This document shows, in pieces, positions 48,601 through 61,712 of a stretch of 64,000 nt of DNA (its first letter is position 1; each line of letters begins with the position of its first letter). The DNA lies in NCBI RefSeq assembly GCF_050436995.1, contig NC_134763.1, positions 9,233,001 to 9,297,000 on the forward strand, given 5' to 3'. The stretch is from Anticarsia gemmatalis. Lineage: Eukaryota; Arthropoda; Insecta; Lepidoptera; Erebidae. The notes beneath the pieces are model-generated. The model made no database searches, was not told the DNA's origin, and worked only from the letters and a program-made list of their open reading frames with translations. Position numbers and translations under genes: made by a program.

Positions 48601-51600
48601 AAGAACATCGTCAACCATTTCTATGTTATTTGTATGATTTTCTTGTTGTTCATTTATACAAAATGTGAAGTCAAAAAAACAAAAGTATAGTTCAACAAGT
48701 CTGCTATCAAGAATAATATGCAACTTTCCTAAAATATTTCCTTATAAATAACGGATCAAAGGAAAACAAATACGGAGTAGTTGCTCAGAGCGATAGCACG
48801 GCGAAGTTCATTACCTCTAACACGTGCCTTGACCTCGCACGCTTTAAAAATATTAACTATGCCACCACTATGTACTAAAGAAGGCCGAAATAGTTTGTTG
48901 ACTTTTATTGGCCCTGTTTGGATAAAACTGTTATAAATTTATTAGTTTTTGTCAGTTTATCCAGCCTTATTTGTAAAATTAGACCTTGCTATGTAACATT
49001 AATGATTTTTTTACTATTACTATTATACTAGGTATATTATTATTGTTCTTTGATGAATAAATATAATATGTATATAACATTGTTTTCAATCTATTGGACA
49101 GACAAAAATAGTAAAATAGTCATTATCCCTATTCTATTTGTATGGTTTAAATGGACCTATATGGAGACAATATTAGCTATAATATATTATAGTACAAGAA
49201 ATTACATAATTATAAACACATTCACTTCCAGACTCATTGCTTATTTAGGTGACAATGCTTAACATGTTAGTAAAACTTTTGAGGTAATGATAGAAATTCT
49301 GTTAGTAGAAAAAAAACCTTTAAATTATATCAAATGTATGAACACTTACGCTGTTTTACTACTAAGTGCATTTTAAACAGTGACTATTGGTTAGCGGTTA
49401 AGAACATGATGTTAAACATTAACCAGTTATTGCTCAAGAATAAGGAAAAATATCACTGAAAATAACAGAAGTACTTTCTAATTTTGTTTAACTCGGTTAA
49501 TCATAACTCAATGTTGGTAAAATGAACAGTTTAGGCACTAGGTCATAGTCTTTATGAAACTTGATGTTTTCCTTCCCATTGTTATGATAAGTATGAGTTA
49601 AAATTGACTCAATAAAATTTCAATTGTTTGAATTCACATTGATAGTTTCTATATTCAGATCACACTAATAATAACTGGCGTATATAATATCAGCCTAGTC
49701 TTTATGTATAAGTATGAGTCTTTAAATCAATTTATTTAAAACTTTTATGTTACTGTGTGACTGGTGGACAACACACAGCCAAAACTATTTAGTGTAGAAA
49801 GTTGAAATTTCGATTGAACATTCTTTATGAAATGTAGAAGAGATGATTTTTGGGAATTGGAGTAAGAAAAACTCTTGTATGTAAAACCAGTAATATAACA
49901 TGTTGTGATAACAGTAACACTACCACGCGGACGAAGTCGCGGCCGACCACTAAAAAATATATAATAATGTCTTTTTGACATTTACTCCCCATAAGTTATT
50001 CTAAAATAACCCTAAGTGAGTGTTCAACATGAAACAAATCAAGCGGTAGGCACAAAGAAGTGTATTGTAACTGAAACAACAAGTGTCGTCCCTCAGTCAC
50101 AGCTGTTGTTTTGTTTGCATGAATTAATGCCAATTAAATGTTTTTGTATGTGAAAAAGTATTTAAGCCAAATACAACCAAAGCACAACTGTATAGAGATG
50201 ACTTTGCAATGTAGTTTTTTGTTCAAATGAGTATGACACTGCGTTTTGTAGGTTATAGGCTTCAGAAAAACATAACTGTGAAAACAAAACACTCAGTAAA
50301 GTTTTTTTTACCCTTGTTTTGTCAATAAAATGTCAAACTACCCTCAAATATCATAAAAAATGTTTTATTACCCTTGAATGGGCAATCAACAGGTTGTTTA
50401 GAGTAGTGAAACAGGTCTTATTAAATGCTTCACATAATAATATGCACATGTTTAGAAACTGGCATGAAAAATATGTTGTTTTTGGTTCATTAATTCCGAT
50501 CATAAAAGAGAGTTCAAGCAATATGGAGTCTTTGTGAATAAATTACAACTTTTGACAGTATACTGGGGGAGTAAATACTTTTTAGTGTATTTTAACTCTA
50601 CCAAGTAACTTGTAATTCAGGGCAAGATAATGGTAAGATGTATGGATATGAAAGAAGCGAGAGAAATTTGTAAAGATTGTATTTAGTAGTATACTCCAAT
50701 CTCTGCCTTCAGAGAAAGCTTCATTTTATGTATGTCTGTATTTACCAAATAATTCTTTTGTCTATTGGTAAAAACCATACTAAAATTGTTAATCTTGGGG
50801 GTGGAAGTCTATAGAATATAGATTGGAAATTATAGTCAAGGACCAAAGCAATGAGAATATAGACTTAGTTATTTATGGAATTACTTTCTGGTCATCAACA
50901 TAGTAGGAAGTAAATATGCAAAGGAATCAAACTGAACAAATAGTCCATGAAAATGTCTTATGGTAATTTATGTATAGTGATAAACTGATAATGTGATTAC
51001 AGGAATTAATGAAGTTGAATAATTTACATTGCAAAGTTCTTTACTGAGAGTTAAGCAATTAATTGCTTTGAGGAATAGCCCTTCATAGTTAGAAGATAGG
51101 CTTTCAAACCAGGAGTAGCATTGATGTTCAAAAGTCATTAAATAATAATGGTATTTTAGCTCCATTACGTAAATGAGGTTTTATTTAGTATAGCATGTTT
51201 TACAGGCCTTTTCCTGCACCTGAAGCCTATATTCAGTGGAATGTTGATATTTATAAATAAGATGTAGTTTCTATTTGTGTAAATAACACAGGTTACATCC
51301 AACTAGATGTTAGCTCTAAATTCATTTGGCCAGCATCATGGATTGAGATTAAAGACTTTATACTAAAGCATTTTGAAATGCTAGCTATGTACCTTGCTTT
51401 GAAAACCAATTAAACACAGCAATTGATAAAAAAGGTACATTCAGATTGTAAGCCGCAACTAGTTATTGCTAGCTGCGAGTAATCTTTAACAAGCAGTAAT
51501 ACTGTCCATGTTGGCTAATTTAAGTATTAACAGCCATAACTTTTATAGCCTGTTTAACAATTGCCAAGATTGAGAACTGAGATAGTAAAATTATGTGCCA

Positions 51601-52812
51601 TCTCTTTCTATCACTCCTATAGCGCTAAGGCTAATAAACAATGGCCATTCACATAAATTATGAAAAGGCTTTTAAAAACAAGCCCTAAAACAAGCTCATT
51701 GTTTATGGCTCAGCAAATAAATTAAACCATAATTTATAGGTTATAAAATGTTTGACATCAAGTTCCTTACCCCACTTACCAACAATGAATCATTATGATA
51801 AACTGTTTTCAATCGCATGTTTAGAATTGACAAATCCAGCCAAATAAACAATTGAGTCCACAGTTGAATGCTTGCTATGTCTCCAGCTATTTGTTATTTA
51901 CATGATATTACCTGTAACAGAACATTAGTTACCTTCAAATTGTATACAAACCTGATTATCACCACCTCCATTTTCTTTCCCCCAGAAACATTTGACTATG
52001 TGACCGCTAATTTCTGTATTGTGTGTCGCTTCAATGGCATGCGCTGCAGCCTCTTTAGTAGTAAACCTAATGAAGGCATAGCCTTTATCCCTGAACACTC
52101 TGATGTCCTGTATCTGACCAAATTGTGAGAATGTGTTCTGCATTAATTCTTCAGTTATTACATTGCTAGTGAATCCACCGCAGTACACCGTCGTGTTCGT
52201 CGGTGAGCTCTGGTTGTAAACCTCGTCGAATGTCGGCTGTTTTGCTCGCTTGCTGCTTGGCGCGCCTTCGTTGGGCTTAGACGGCGGCTTGCGTGTCGAC
52301 CAGTTCGTACGTATAGAGCGGGAGCCTAACCACTGCCCGTTCATTGCCTGAATAGCCGCCTCCGCGTCGGCCTTCTTTACGAATGAAACGAAAGCGTACC
52401 CTTTAGATTTGAGCGTTTGTGGGTCGCGGACTATCCGACAATTCGAAATTTCACCGAATGGCGCAAACGCGTCCCGCAATATGTGCGTTTCTATCTCTGG
52501 TGAAAGATCACCGACGAATATGTGATGATGGTTGCTGGTATCAGTCTTCGGCTGATTGCCAGGACTCGTAGCCCAGTTAACCTTCATTTCCTTGTCGAGG
52601 ACCACTCGCTTGTTCATGGCGGCCAGAGCTGTAGCTGCCGCGGTGTGACTTGTAAACTCGAGGAAGGCATAGGGATCATTGCCAGGTTCGCGGATTATCT
52701 TACAGCCTTTTACTTCGCCTATTTGTCCGAACAACGTACATATGAATACTTCTGTAACACTCGCGTCCAAATTACCGACGTAGAGAGTTTTCGGATGGCT
52801 TTCGTCGCCCAT
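39618..52812 (-). CDS. Rox8: TIA-1/TIAR RNA-binding protein (Rox8)
   Basis: TIA-1-family proteins bind U-rich RNA, promote use of weak 5' splice sites in the nucleus and drive stress-granule assembly and translational repression in the cytoplasm. Exons: 51952-52812 (287 codons), 48169-48264, 41144-41231 and 39618-39736 (stop TAG). All junctions are in frame, for 387 aa. Three RRMs lie in the first exon: RRM1 about 9-80 (RNP2 LYVGNL, RNP1 DPYAFLEF), RRM2 about 97-172 (IFVGDL, KGYAFVSF) and RRM3 about 209-280 (VYCGGF, KGYAFIRF), the last ending in the family signature VKCFWGKE. The later exons give the Gln/Tyr/Gly/Ala-rich prion-like tail (QTQYPYPYQQGMGYWYAQ; MAPGYYQQYAAAYSNPQA; MSMPGGGGAGAGGWGGG), ending AQYPSQ. 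The large 41.2-48.2 kb intron carries the Harbinger nest. Confidence 0.96.
39737..41143 (-). other. Rox8 last intron
   Basis: AT-rich intron of 1.4 kb between the Ala-rich and Gly-rich tail exons. No repeat boundary or conserved element was recognised. Confidence 0.5.
43385..43727 (+). pseudogene. Harbinger transposase fragment (frameshifted)
   Basis: Two overlapping frames (43385-43651 and 43536-43727) share a single HARBI1-like homology, so at least one indel lies near 43560. The piece covers only the N-terminal helical region. No downstream DDE nuclease motifs follow, and the frame ends at FIKV. Non-functional. Confidence 0.75.
44159..45489. mobile_element. Inverted-repeat element nested in the Harbinger transposon
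   Basis: AATGAGTCACACCA at 44159-44172 is exactly inverted at 45476-45489. Just inside each end the two sides share loosely similar content in inverse orientation (A/T stretch, then GACGTCA within a GC-rich patch at about 44330 and about 45320). This suggests a 1.33 kb non-autonomous insertion or an extensive sub-terminal inverted repeat. No protein is recognised. The target duplication is not clear. Confidence 0.5.
45710..45921. mobile_element. 212-bp MITE, TA target
   Basis: The ends are inverted CACATATTCGGTT words (left CACACATATTCGGTT, right inverse of GACACATATTCGGTT), flanked by TA on both sides. It is consistent with a Tc1/mariner-type non-autonomous element, only 41 bp from the Harbinger right end. 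Confidence 0.7.
48265..51951 (-). other. Rox8 second intron
   Basis: AT-rich intron of 3.7 kb. The only repeat trace seen is 'acgcggacgaagtcgcggcc' near 49926, the familiar stub of a lepidopteran retroelement. No exon was recognised. Confidence 0.5.
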
Positions 52813-54073
52813 ATTAGCTTATATCGTAATCTAGCGATTACTTAATTACGACTATGAACACTAATAACGAAAATAAGCGTTAATCGACGTGTTATTTCAT
52901 CACATAAAACATTGGATGACGGATAAAAGAAGGAAAAATGTCGCAAACAGCGCTTACAACTTCTCGAAAGACGTTGCTGTTGACTCGTGAAACGTTCACT
53001 TTTCGGAAACAAACGCATCTATAGACGAATTTCCGGTAGAACTGATTTGAAAAGTTGGCGGGATAAAAATGGAAAAGTGAAATAAAAATACCAATCTTGA
53101 CCGAATTGACTATGAAACTACAAGCTATGTAGAAATTAAGCAGAAAATCAATACGATTACATGGCGAATTTTATTTTTACTTATTCAGAAATGCATATTT
53201 CTAGAACATAAACAATGTAAACTAATGTTCATAGATTTTATGCAAAACTTTTCCGGAAACGAGTGTCAATTGAAAGTCTATGACTCATCAAAAAGTGCTC
53301 TTTCATTTACAAATCACTGATGCCTATACCCTGTTTTCATTGGCTGTTATGAAGCACATGTCAAATTGAGCCAATAGTGGCTAGTTCAGTGTTCTCGATT
53401 TATGAAACTTTTGTACATAGACAAAACAAATATTTATATTTCTTTGAATAATAAACATGAAGCAAGCATATTCACTTTTACAAGTTTAATACATAACTAT
53501 TGTGAAACTGATTGTTGAACAATTCACTAATTTAAGAAATAAAAGTAGATATACGGTTTAGAATACTTGTTTACTTTAGTCCTTTTCCTGCTATATACAT
53601 ACGAAGTGTTAAAGTAGGAATTTATTATAATTACGAATTAACAGGGTATATAAATTAAGTTATTAATTCTTATTACATTGATGTGATCTCTTATCGTAGG
53701 TAAATTAAATTAAATCACATTCCTGTCGCGTGTCGTAATCATTAGATTTCCCATTGGTCACATTAAATATTTTTTGACAGTTCGCTTACGACAAGTTGAG
53801 TTGTCGCACGATGTAAAGTTTATAGTGTTTTTATAAAAATCATAGTTAAAGTTTATATAAATGGAATAGGGTGCGGTACTAGGCGCTGAGGTGTATCGAA
53901 TACAGTTATTGTTCTATAAAATCTCGTACACTTAAGTTCATATTGTGCGAGGTTAGAACCGCTTGTCAAGTACACGTATGCAGCTATGTTACTTATGTTC
54001 GGTTTTTGTGATATTTAAGTGAATTAAAACTGAAATGACGTGAGTTCGACACTAAGAAAAAACAGAAGGTACT
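52813..54073. promoter_or_regulatory. Divergent intergenic region Rox8 / ZnT7
   Basis: 1261 bp separate the start codons of the two genes, which are transcribed away from each other. Both promoters lie here. Inverted GC-box-like motifs were not obvious and the start sites are not determined. Confidence 0.45.
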
Positions 54074-57000
54074 ATGTTGCCGCTTACGCAAAAGGACACT
54101 AGGATTCACCGCGGCCCTTTGGGTGGAATACGCGAAAAGTTTGCAAACTGGCTAAGACTAATTTATTCTGATAAGAATTCTAGGAATTTGTTCTTGTTCC
54201 TGATACTCAACTTGTCCTTTGCCTTTGTTGAATTGTTTTACGGTGTATGGACAAATAGTTTAGGTGAGTAAATTGAGATGAGATGGTCTCAAGAATCTTT
54301 TTTATTGCTATTTTCCTTAGTAGCTTATAATTGATATGCTGTTGAGGAACCTGTACTAAATTACTTTAATTGCCCGTAGGTCTAATTTCGGATGCATTCC
54401 ATATGTTCTTTGATTGTACGGGGCTGGTGGCTGGTCTGGCTGCGTCCCTAGTGTCGAAATGGCGCGCGAACGAACGATTCACTTACGGCTACGCAAGAGC
54501 TGAAGTGCTGGCTGGATTTGTCAATGGGTTGTTCCTGTTATTTATTGCATTTTTCATCATGAGCGAGGCTGTGGAAAGAGCAATAGAGCCACCAGAGGTA
54601 AATACTATTTCACGCTTTTTTACATTATATTTACAAGATTTCATTCTATCAATGATAATGTCATAAGCTCCTTCATACACTCCAGGAATAGGTTTCATAC
54701 TGTTTATCTACAACATGTGATCCTTATCAACCAATTAGTTTATTAATTGAATTAACCAAATTAAGGTTTCTACACATTCATTGCAATATGTTGTAACTTA
54801 TGTAATCAACATTATCTTTACAGATAATTATTTGATAGGAAGTTAATACAAAGTACTACTTAATCTCATTTTACTTATCTAAGTTATGTAGATAAGATAT
54901 TACATTTTTCATACTGCCTTCTAAGTTCTGAAGAAGCTTATCTTGAAATAGCTGTTGTACTCTGAGAATCATTCCACCCTTTCCTAGTCTACTTTTGTAA
55001 ACAACAGTTGTGAAGATTTAAGGGTATATGTTTGTTATTATTTACACAAAAAAAACAATAGATTTTGATAAATTTAACACTAGTATTACTAGTATTAATT
55101 CGAGATTCATTTTAATCTGTGAGATGTTTATGTTTGGTGGAAGCTTTTTAGAAGGTATAAGAAAACTTTTTCATTGGTTATGGTTGTTTTAAAATCTGCT
55201 AAAATGCTTACTATGGATTACCCACTTGTAAAAGGTTATAACAATGAATTCTGCCCTTGTGCTTGTTTTGTATGATAAAGAAATAATTTATGGGTGCTAA
55301 TTTTATTAGGCTTTATATATCACAAGGCATTGATATATTACATGGCACATAGATTAGTTTAATATTTCTTAGATGTTCACCATGATTATTTGTTTCCTTT
55401 ATATAATTATTTCTATTTCTACTAATATTGTAAATGCAAAAGTTTCATCCATGTTTGTTAACTACTCTTTCACACAAAAACTACGGATTGGATTAATGCG
55501 CCCAGAATAAACTTCCTGTATCTATGGCCCTGGGAATTTGTTCACAAAAATGTAGTCTAAAATCATTTAAATACCTTCCCTGGGCAAAAAATCTCATCCA
55601 GAAATGAGAGATTGGTTAGGTAAGTCTTTGTCTCCTAACCTAATGCTGGTTGGGTACTTGCACTCCTAGAACAGTTTAAAGAAATCTCAAGTTTCCTTCA
55701 CAGTAAAATTTTACTAGCTGATAATATATAAACAGGTGCACACCATATACAAGCTTATTAACATAGCAATAAGGTTTAAAAACTAGTGCAAATGTCTATT
55801 TATCAGCATTACTAATCATCTTGATGGTCTCATTGACTTGTGTTAAACAATTAAGTAACATTAATACAATTATGTGCAGTTTTCAACTACTTACTAGATT
55901 TATGAGCTGGCAATTATTTCTATGGCAATTTCTGCTGCTGTAAAGCTTTCATCTTTAGACCAATATGTCATTACACTCTGCTAAGGCTGTAGGCATCTGT
56001 AGGAGAGCATATAAAGTCATCAAACTCGAATCTTGCCTCTCAGTCTCTATCTCACAGGACCATTAAATGGTGGAATAGATTGTGCACCAAATGAATGCTA
56101 CAAAACAAAGTCTTGCACAGTTGACTGGTCTGGTAAAACTGAATATCGGCTACTAAAGTTTTATACATGAGACATTTAGGAGGCTTCATGCATAATCTAT
56201 CTTGATGTATCTATGTGAACCCTATCATATTTTTTTTAAAGTAGTGTGATATAATTTTACAAAGGATTGGTTCAATCTAAAGTAATAAGGGAAGTTACCT
56301 AGATGAAGTGTTAGTTTTTACTTGTCTATCGTAATCTACAATCAGACCTAACCAATCCAATTTAAATATTATCATTTGTGCTATACATACACTATAATAA
56401 CTAACTTTCACCGCACGATTGACCAAACGATTTTCAACACCATCGCCTTGTGATAATGTTGAAATTTCATTGCCAAAGACTTGGTTCTGAGGCACGTATT
56501 TTACTTTATTGTCAACTTAATAAGCGTGGAGTTGCGGCATCGGCAAGTGGTGAAGTCCGCTCAATTGTATGTGTTAAATGAGATATAAAAGTACGTGTTA
56601 TTGTGCGTGTTACAAAATGTATTATAAGAATATGAGTTTCAAAGATTTATTTATAGTTAAATCTTTGGTAAAAATCACAAGAAATACAACAACACTAGGT
56701 TGTTGTATTTTGAAGTCTTCTTAGCGTCTTGCTTTCTTAGCAAAACTGCGATGCAGACCACTAGTAGTATCCAAGGCAGTGGTAGCATTGCAGCTCGAAT
56801 CACATCAGAGCTTGCGCCACTTACCTCCTTCCCATTATCTCCCCCCTCGCCCAAAACAAATATTTTGTGTAATAAGTTGTTAAACATAGTTTGATATATC
56901 AGGCCCTCTCTGAAACGATGATGACAAGTAAAGTTGTCTACGTAATGAACGGGAAAGTCCCGTGAAATTGGGATATTCCCGCCAATTAAATGCGAATGGA

Positions 57001-60000
57001 TTCACGTTACTGTTGATTGATAACAGCTGTAGTAAAAACTTTTTTATCGTACGATTGCACTCACGCACGCCGCACGCATCTTACCACGAAACGATACTCA
57101 TTCGCATGGCATTTTAACAGCTGCGCGCTGTGTTTAAAGTTACTTGGAATAATTTATATTCATCATTAAGTGTTTGCCAAAAACATCTGTTTTACACATT
57201 TAGTGATTTCGATTTAGACCTCAATGCCATAGAATTCTTTTGCTAACTTTCGGCACGGCTCAGCCTCTAGGGAGGCCTTAGCAGTGAAGCACTTATGAGT
57301 GAGAGTGAGAGGTGCTAAAAATAATGTATTTTTTACTGCTTCGTATATAAAAAGGTTTCCAAATATCACCGAGATAAATCATATTATTTATAGTAGATCA
57401 AATATTTCTCTGAAAGTTTTGAAGCTGTAGCGCTGGAGAGTCGTACTATTATAAGAGCAGCTGGCAAGAAACTAGCAGCCACGCCTTTCAATAGAATACC
57501 TAGTTAATACTAAACTCGTATATCCAATAATATCGATAAAAGCCAAAGTTAAAACCTTGCCAAAGGATCATGCACGAAATAATGAGTTATACGATGAGAC
57601 GATAACTGACACTGAAAATAAACCGGTTTTATTATTGCAATATAACCGAATGAAACGCTAAACTGATGGGCGAATGCAGTACCACAGAATAAGTAATAGT
57701 ACTACCGTACAGAAGGTCCACTTCCGAACAAAAGTGAAGTTTAGGCATAAAAAATTACCTACACTAACGACTGCCACACGAAATTGAAACTTATCGCGCT
57801 GCGCGAGCGTTCATAGTCCATTGGGTATCGCCGCGCGTCTCCGGTTTCACCGCCGGAACACAGGGTTATCACTAGTCGATATAAATATTAAAATAAATCA
57901 ATAAAGAGAACAGTGTGTACCTATGCAAATACAATACTTCAAAACATGTTAATCTGTTCCTAATAGTGTCTGAAAAACCCATTAACCATTATAAAATAAA
58001 ATTATAATTGTATTGCTGTCTGGCCATTAAATAAATATAGGTAGCTTTACTAACACGCAACATAACTTTACTATAGGTAAAATCAAAGAAGCGAATAGAA
58101 CGAACGATTGGCCGCCGCCACTTTTTTAATAGGTATTCCGTGGATTGCGCCGACGATATTAAAAAATGATATTTATATATTTATTATATTATTATGATAT
58201 TTTCGATTACGTATTGTCTTTGTTCACACATAAACACTACAGTATCTTTTAGCTTTTTTACGGGATTTTTGTTGTTTAGTTGACATTTTTTTTTATTTAA
58301 ACAGAAAATAGATAAGTGTAGCTAGCACTAAATCGCGCGACGCGGTCAGCGAGCGCGCCAAGTGGCAACCTACTGAGATAGGCCGCATATGCGGCCCGGC
58401 GGCCGATCATACCTACTCTGCGGAGTGGAACCCCCCTGGCAGTACTTTGAATTGGTCAGCATTTCAAAGCTTTTTTCCTGTTTGATTGGAGTTTTTTCTA
58501 CTGTAAATATTAGCTCGGGAGGTTGTGGATGTGACGCACAGTTAGCTAGTTGAATGCGGGTTAGATAATTACCATTTACCGAGCGAATAATGCCAGTATT
58601 TAATTTACATTGTACCTATATTTAAAATCCGTATAAAACAATCATGTACTATAGCAGGTTTAGCTCTAGCCCTCTCTCGAGTCAAATTCTTTGACCTCCC
58701 ATCGCAATAAGGGATCAGAAGTCACATGCTAATACATCGTGAAAAGTAATAAGGACACTCTTCTTCTTTCTATTTCTCCCTATTCGTTTGAGTCCCCTAA
58801 TCTGGATCCTTGCTAATAACTCTAAGCGGTAGACCAAAATCTTTGTTTACACACATCAAGCCTGCAGGGACTACTCTACTTTGAAACATCCATATATTAT
58901 AAGATATTAATAGCATTAATTAGCCATTGTAACTCACAATCTTTTTAGCGCCTAATTCGCCCCTCAAATGCCTACCACCTTGCATAGCAACAGCGTACAC
59001 CAGTCTTATAATAATGGCTATCACGTAACGGTATTTCAATAAAAGGAGTTCGCTCATCATGTAGGGTTCGTCAATTCTTTAGAAAATTTGGCTGGCGTTG
59101 CGTGCAACCGGTTTATGAAGGACATGTTGTAACGAACTAACGACTGATGCATTGTTTAGGATGAATAATAAGACTGTCCGTTTAAAATATGCTGGTAATA
59201 AATCAGTATTTTTCAAGTAGTGTGAATTATTTTTCTAATGTATGTAGCACGTGTCTTGGTCATTTCGGTAGGAGCAATTAGTGTAATCCCTCGATATACT
59301 TTATTCTGAAAACGTATGGTTCTGCAGAGATTTTTTACAGTTTATTTGAAAAAACAGTTACTAAAAGTTACCTCATAGTTTAATCCACAATTAAAACCTA
59401 AAATGGTTGGAAGTACCTATTTAGAATCGGATAGTTTTCTGAGCCATTTCGAGCGTCTCGTTGCTGGCACTTGCTGGGCAAAATACGGAGGCGAATTCTG
59501 ATCAAGCACTTAGGTACCAGTATTTAGTAGGCAAACATATTTCTTTTAACTGAGAAAGCATTTCTTCATAATAAAGTAGCATAAAAGAGCGTATGTTAAA
59601 GTTATTATTAAGTATGAATTGTTTAATCACGTGTCTACCACCCCACGTTGGCGATAAGCGTTAAGCTATCTTCATTAGCACGTGTATGTGTCTATGTTAT
59701 TATCAATGTTCAGTGTAATATTGCTATGTTATCTGTGTGGCTGATTACGTTTATTGAAAGCGTGTCTGTCGGCTTTTTTCGTTATAAATCGTATTGGGCA
59801 ATTTTACAGCCTTTGATTTTGTATAACATTAAATTGTTGGAAGAAACATCCAGCTATATTTTGGTCTTAGTACCTACCTTCATATGACTATGGATAAATA
59901 GGAATTTATCATTTTTCTCAGGTAGAATACTAACTAGAGCTAACGCCTAAAACGATTTGAAATATTTTAAGTTTGACCGTGAAAAATACTTAAAATCACT

Positions 60001-61391
60001 TTCTCTAGAATTCGGGTATTCTGGAGACGTTTAAAACGTTCTAGATTACCTCCTATTCAGTACCCTGCACGATACTATACGAAATTTTAATCTAGTAGCT
60101 CCGGAGATACATTTCTTAAGCGTCATAAAAAAGACATAGGTACTAAGAATTTATTTACCTGATTCTGAACACATTTCACTCATTGCGTAGACATGTAGTA
60201 ATATGAAAAAAGTCGCTTTCTAAAGCAATTATTGTTTGATATTGAACTCGAAATTAATGGTTTACTCATGATTTCGCTTACAAAGTTAGTTAACTGATAC
60301 AAGGTCAGTAGCGGTAGAAACTGTATAATGAACAATCATCATTATTTATTACTGCTATTGTTTTCCGTTTATATTATTTCCAATCTGAGAAAACCTTTTG
60401 TTTTAAAAAAGGGGCATTTGGAGATTAAACCTAATCGAAATTTACAAATTGGTTGCCAGTGAAACCTCATAAACGATTATGTACTTATTACCTTCCTGGC
60501 CTAATCCGATAAGGTTGTAATTAATTCTGAAATCTTAACGTAACGAAAATTAATGTTGTTGATTGTGTAGTCCATCGTTACCAATGTAAAGTTACCCGGG
60601 AAACAATTCATATTAAATAAAAAATGTTATCTATTGAAAATTATATTTATCTTCCCAGACTGTGTTGTAAATTACCTACCTAATTAGAAAATATTTTACT
60701 TTCCAAAAAATACTCTTTCGTTTACGAAACTGATTAAGGCACTTTTATCAATTTCCAGGTAAAACATGAACGTCTCCTGCTGGTATCGATACTCGGGTTC
60801 CTAGTCAACATGGTGGGCATATACGCGTTCCACCACGGGCACGGGCACGGCCACGGCGGGCACGGTCACTCGCACGGCGGCCACGGCCACTCACACAACC
60901 ATCACGGACACTCGCACGACGAAGACGGCGAGGCTCCCACCGGCGCCGGCTCCGCCATCATGAGGGGCGTCTTCCTTCACGTCCTAGCTGACACGCTAGG
61001 ATCCGTCGGAGTCATCATCTCAGCCATCCTCATGAGAACGTTCGGCTGGATGAGGGCAGACCCCATATGCTCCATGGCTATAGCTCTCCTCATAGCCGCT
61101 AGTGTAATACCTTTAGTGCGTGACTCCGCTGGAGTACTGATGCAACGGACTCCAACGTCACTCGAGCGCGCGTTGCCTAACTTGTTCACCCGCGTCGTAG
61201 GCCTCGCCGGTGTTCACGCGGTCCACGAACCGCATTTCTGGACCCTGTGCAGTGATGTCCATGTAGGTGCACTTAAAATAGAAGTAGCGAAAGAAGTCGA
61301 CCCTCGGTACATCACTGAACAAACGTCGAGGATCTTCCGGGAAGCGGGCGTCAAACATCTCACGGTACAACTCGACTACTACCCTCTCTGA
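54074..61391 (+). CDS. SLC30A7: Zinc transporter ZnT7 (SLC30A7)
   Basis: ZnT7 is a cation-diffusion-facilitator Zn/H exchanger that loads zinc into the early Golgi for enzymes such as alkaline phosphatase; the fly orthologue is ZnT86D. Exons: 54074-54263, 54380-54597 and 60759-61391, all in frame with GT-AG, for 346 aa. TM1 is NLFLFLILNLSFAFVELFYG. TM2 carries the zinc ligands in SDAFHMFFDC (HxxxD). TM3-TM4 follow (AEVLAGFVNGLFLLFIAFF; LLLVSILGFLVNMVGIYAF). A His-rich cytosolic loop (HGHGHGHGGHGHSHGG repeats) precedes TM5 with the second HxxxD (LHVLADTLGS) and TM6 (SMAIALLIAASVIPL). A C-terminal CDF domain (HEPHFWTLCSDVHVGALKIE) ends VQLDYYPL. The second intron is 6.2 kb. Confidence 0.96.
54598..60758 (+). 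other. ZnT7 second intron
   Basis: The 6.2 kb intron is mostly AT-rich. It contains an antisense small open frame with a membrane segment (56675-56887), a GC-rich patch with the 16-bp palindrome GGCCGCATATGCGGCC at 58381-58396, and no resolved transposon boundary. Other short frames (56295-56495, 59648-59887) have no support. Confidence 0.45.
56675..56887 (-). CDS. Candidate nested small membrane protein, antisense in ZnT7 intron
   Basis: A 70-codon frame starts at ATG 56885-56887. An acidic N-terminal part (VLGEGGDNGKEVSGASSDVI) leads to one hydrophobic segment (LPLPWILLVVCIAVLL), a basic stop-transfer RKQDAKK and KTSKYNNLVLLYFL. AATAAA lies 24 nt past the stop (56646-56651). A 12-bp-arm hairpin (56682-56710) covers the C-terminal codons. 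A GAG|GTAAGT donor-like word inside (around 56825) is a caution that the frame may be spliced. I recognise no family. Confidence 0.25.
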   Translation of the reverse strand: MFNNLLHKIFVLGEGGDNGKEVSGASSDVIRAAMLPLPWILLVVCIAVLLRKQDAKKTSKYNNLVLLYFL

Positions 61392-61706
61392 TGATATCAC
61401 AAAGGATTACCACGTAGTGGCCCCATTTTTTGTATATAAGGAGAAATTAAGTTAATTAAATGTAATGTGCAATTCTGGGAAATGATTGTAAGTTACAGTT
61501 TTTGAATGATTTATTGGTTTGATGTGATGATGGAATTCTTCCATTTTATTCTTCGCATTTCCATAGACTTCAAATTTTAGATATAATGGCAGACATTTTG
61601 GACGTGCTCGCTTGGTGGCGCTGCTGTTTAGATTTCTGTATTCTAATTGAATTGTATTTAAATATATAGAATTTCTAATTCTTCAATCTAATTAATATAG
61701 CTACAA

Positions 61707-61712
61707 AATAAA
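61707..61712 (+). terminator. Poly(A) signal AATAAA of ZnT7
   Basis: AATAAA lies 316 nt after the ZnT7 stop, the first canonical signal in the 3' flank. Confidence 0.5.

Noticed and set aside
54489..54698. 69-aa minus-strand frame over ZnT7 exon 2
   Set aside because: Antisense shadow of the transporter exon.
58381..58396. GGCCGCATATGCGGCC palindrome as a regulatory site
   Set aside because: A single short palindrome in an intron GC patch, with no further evidence of function.
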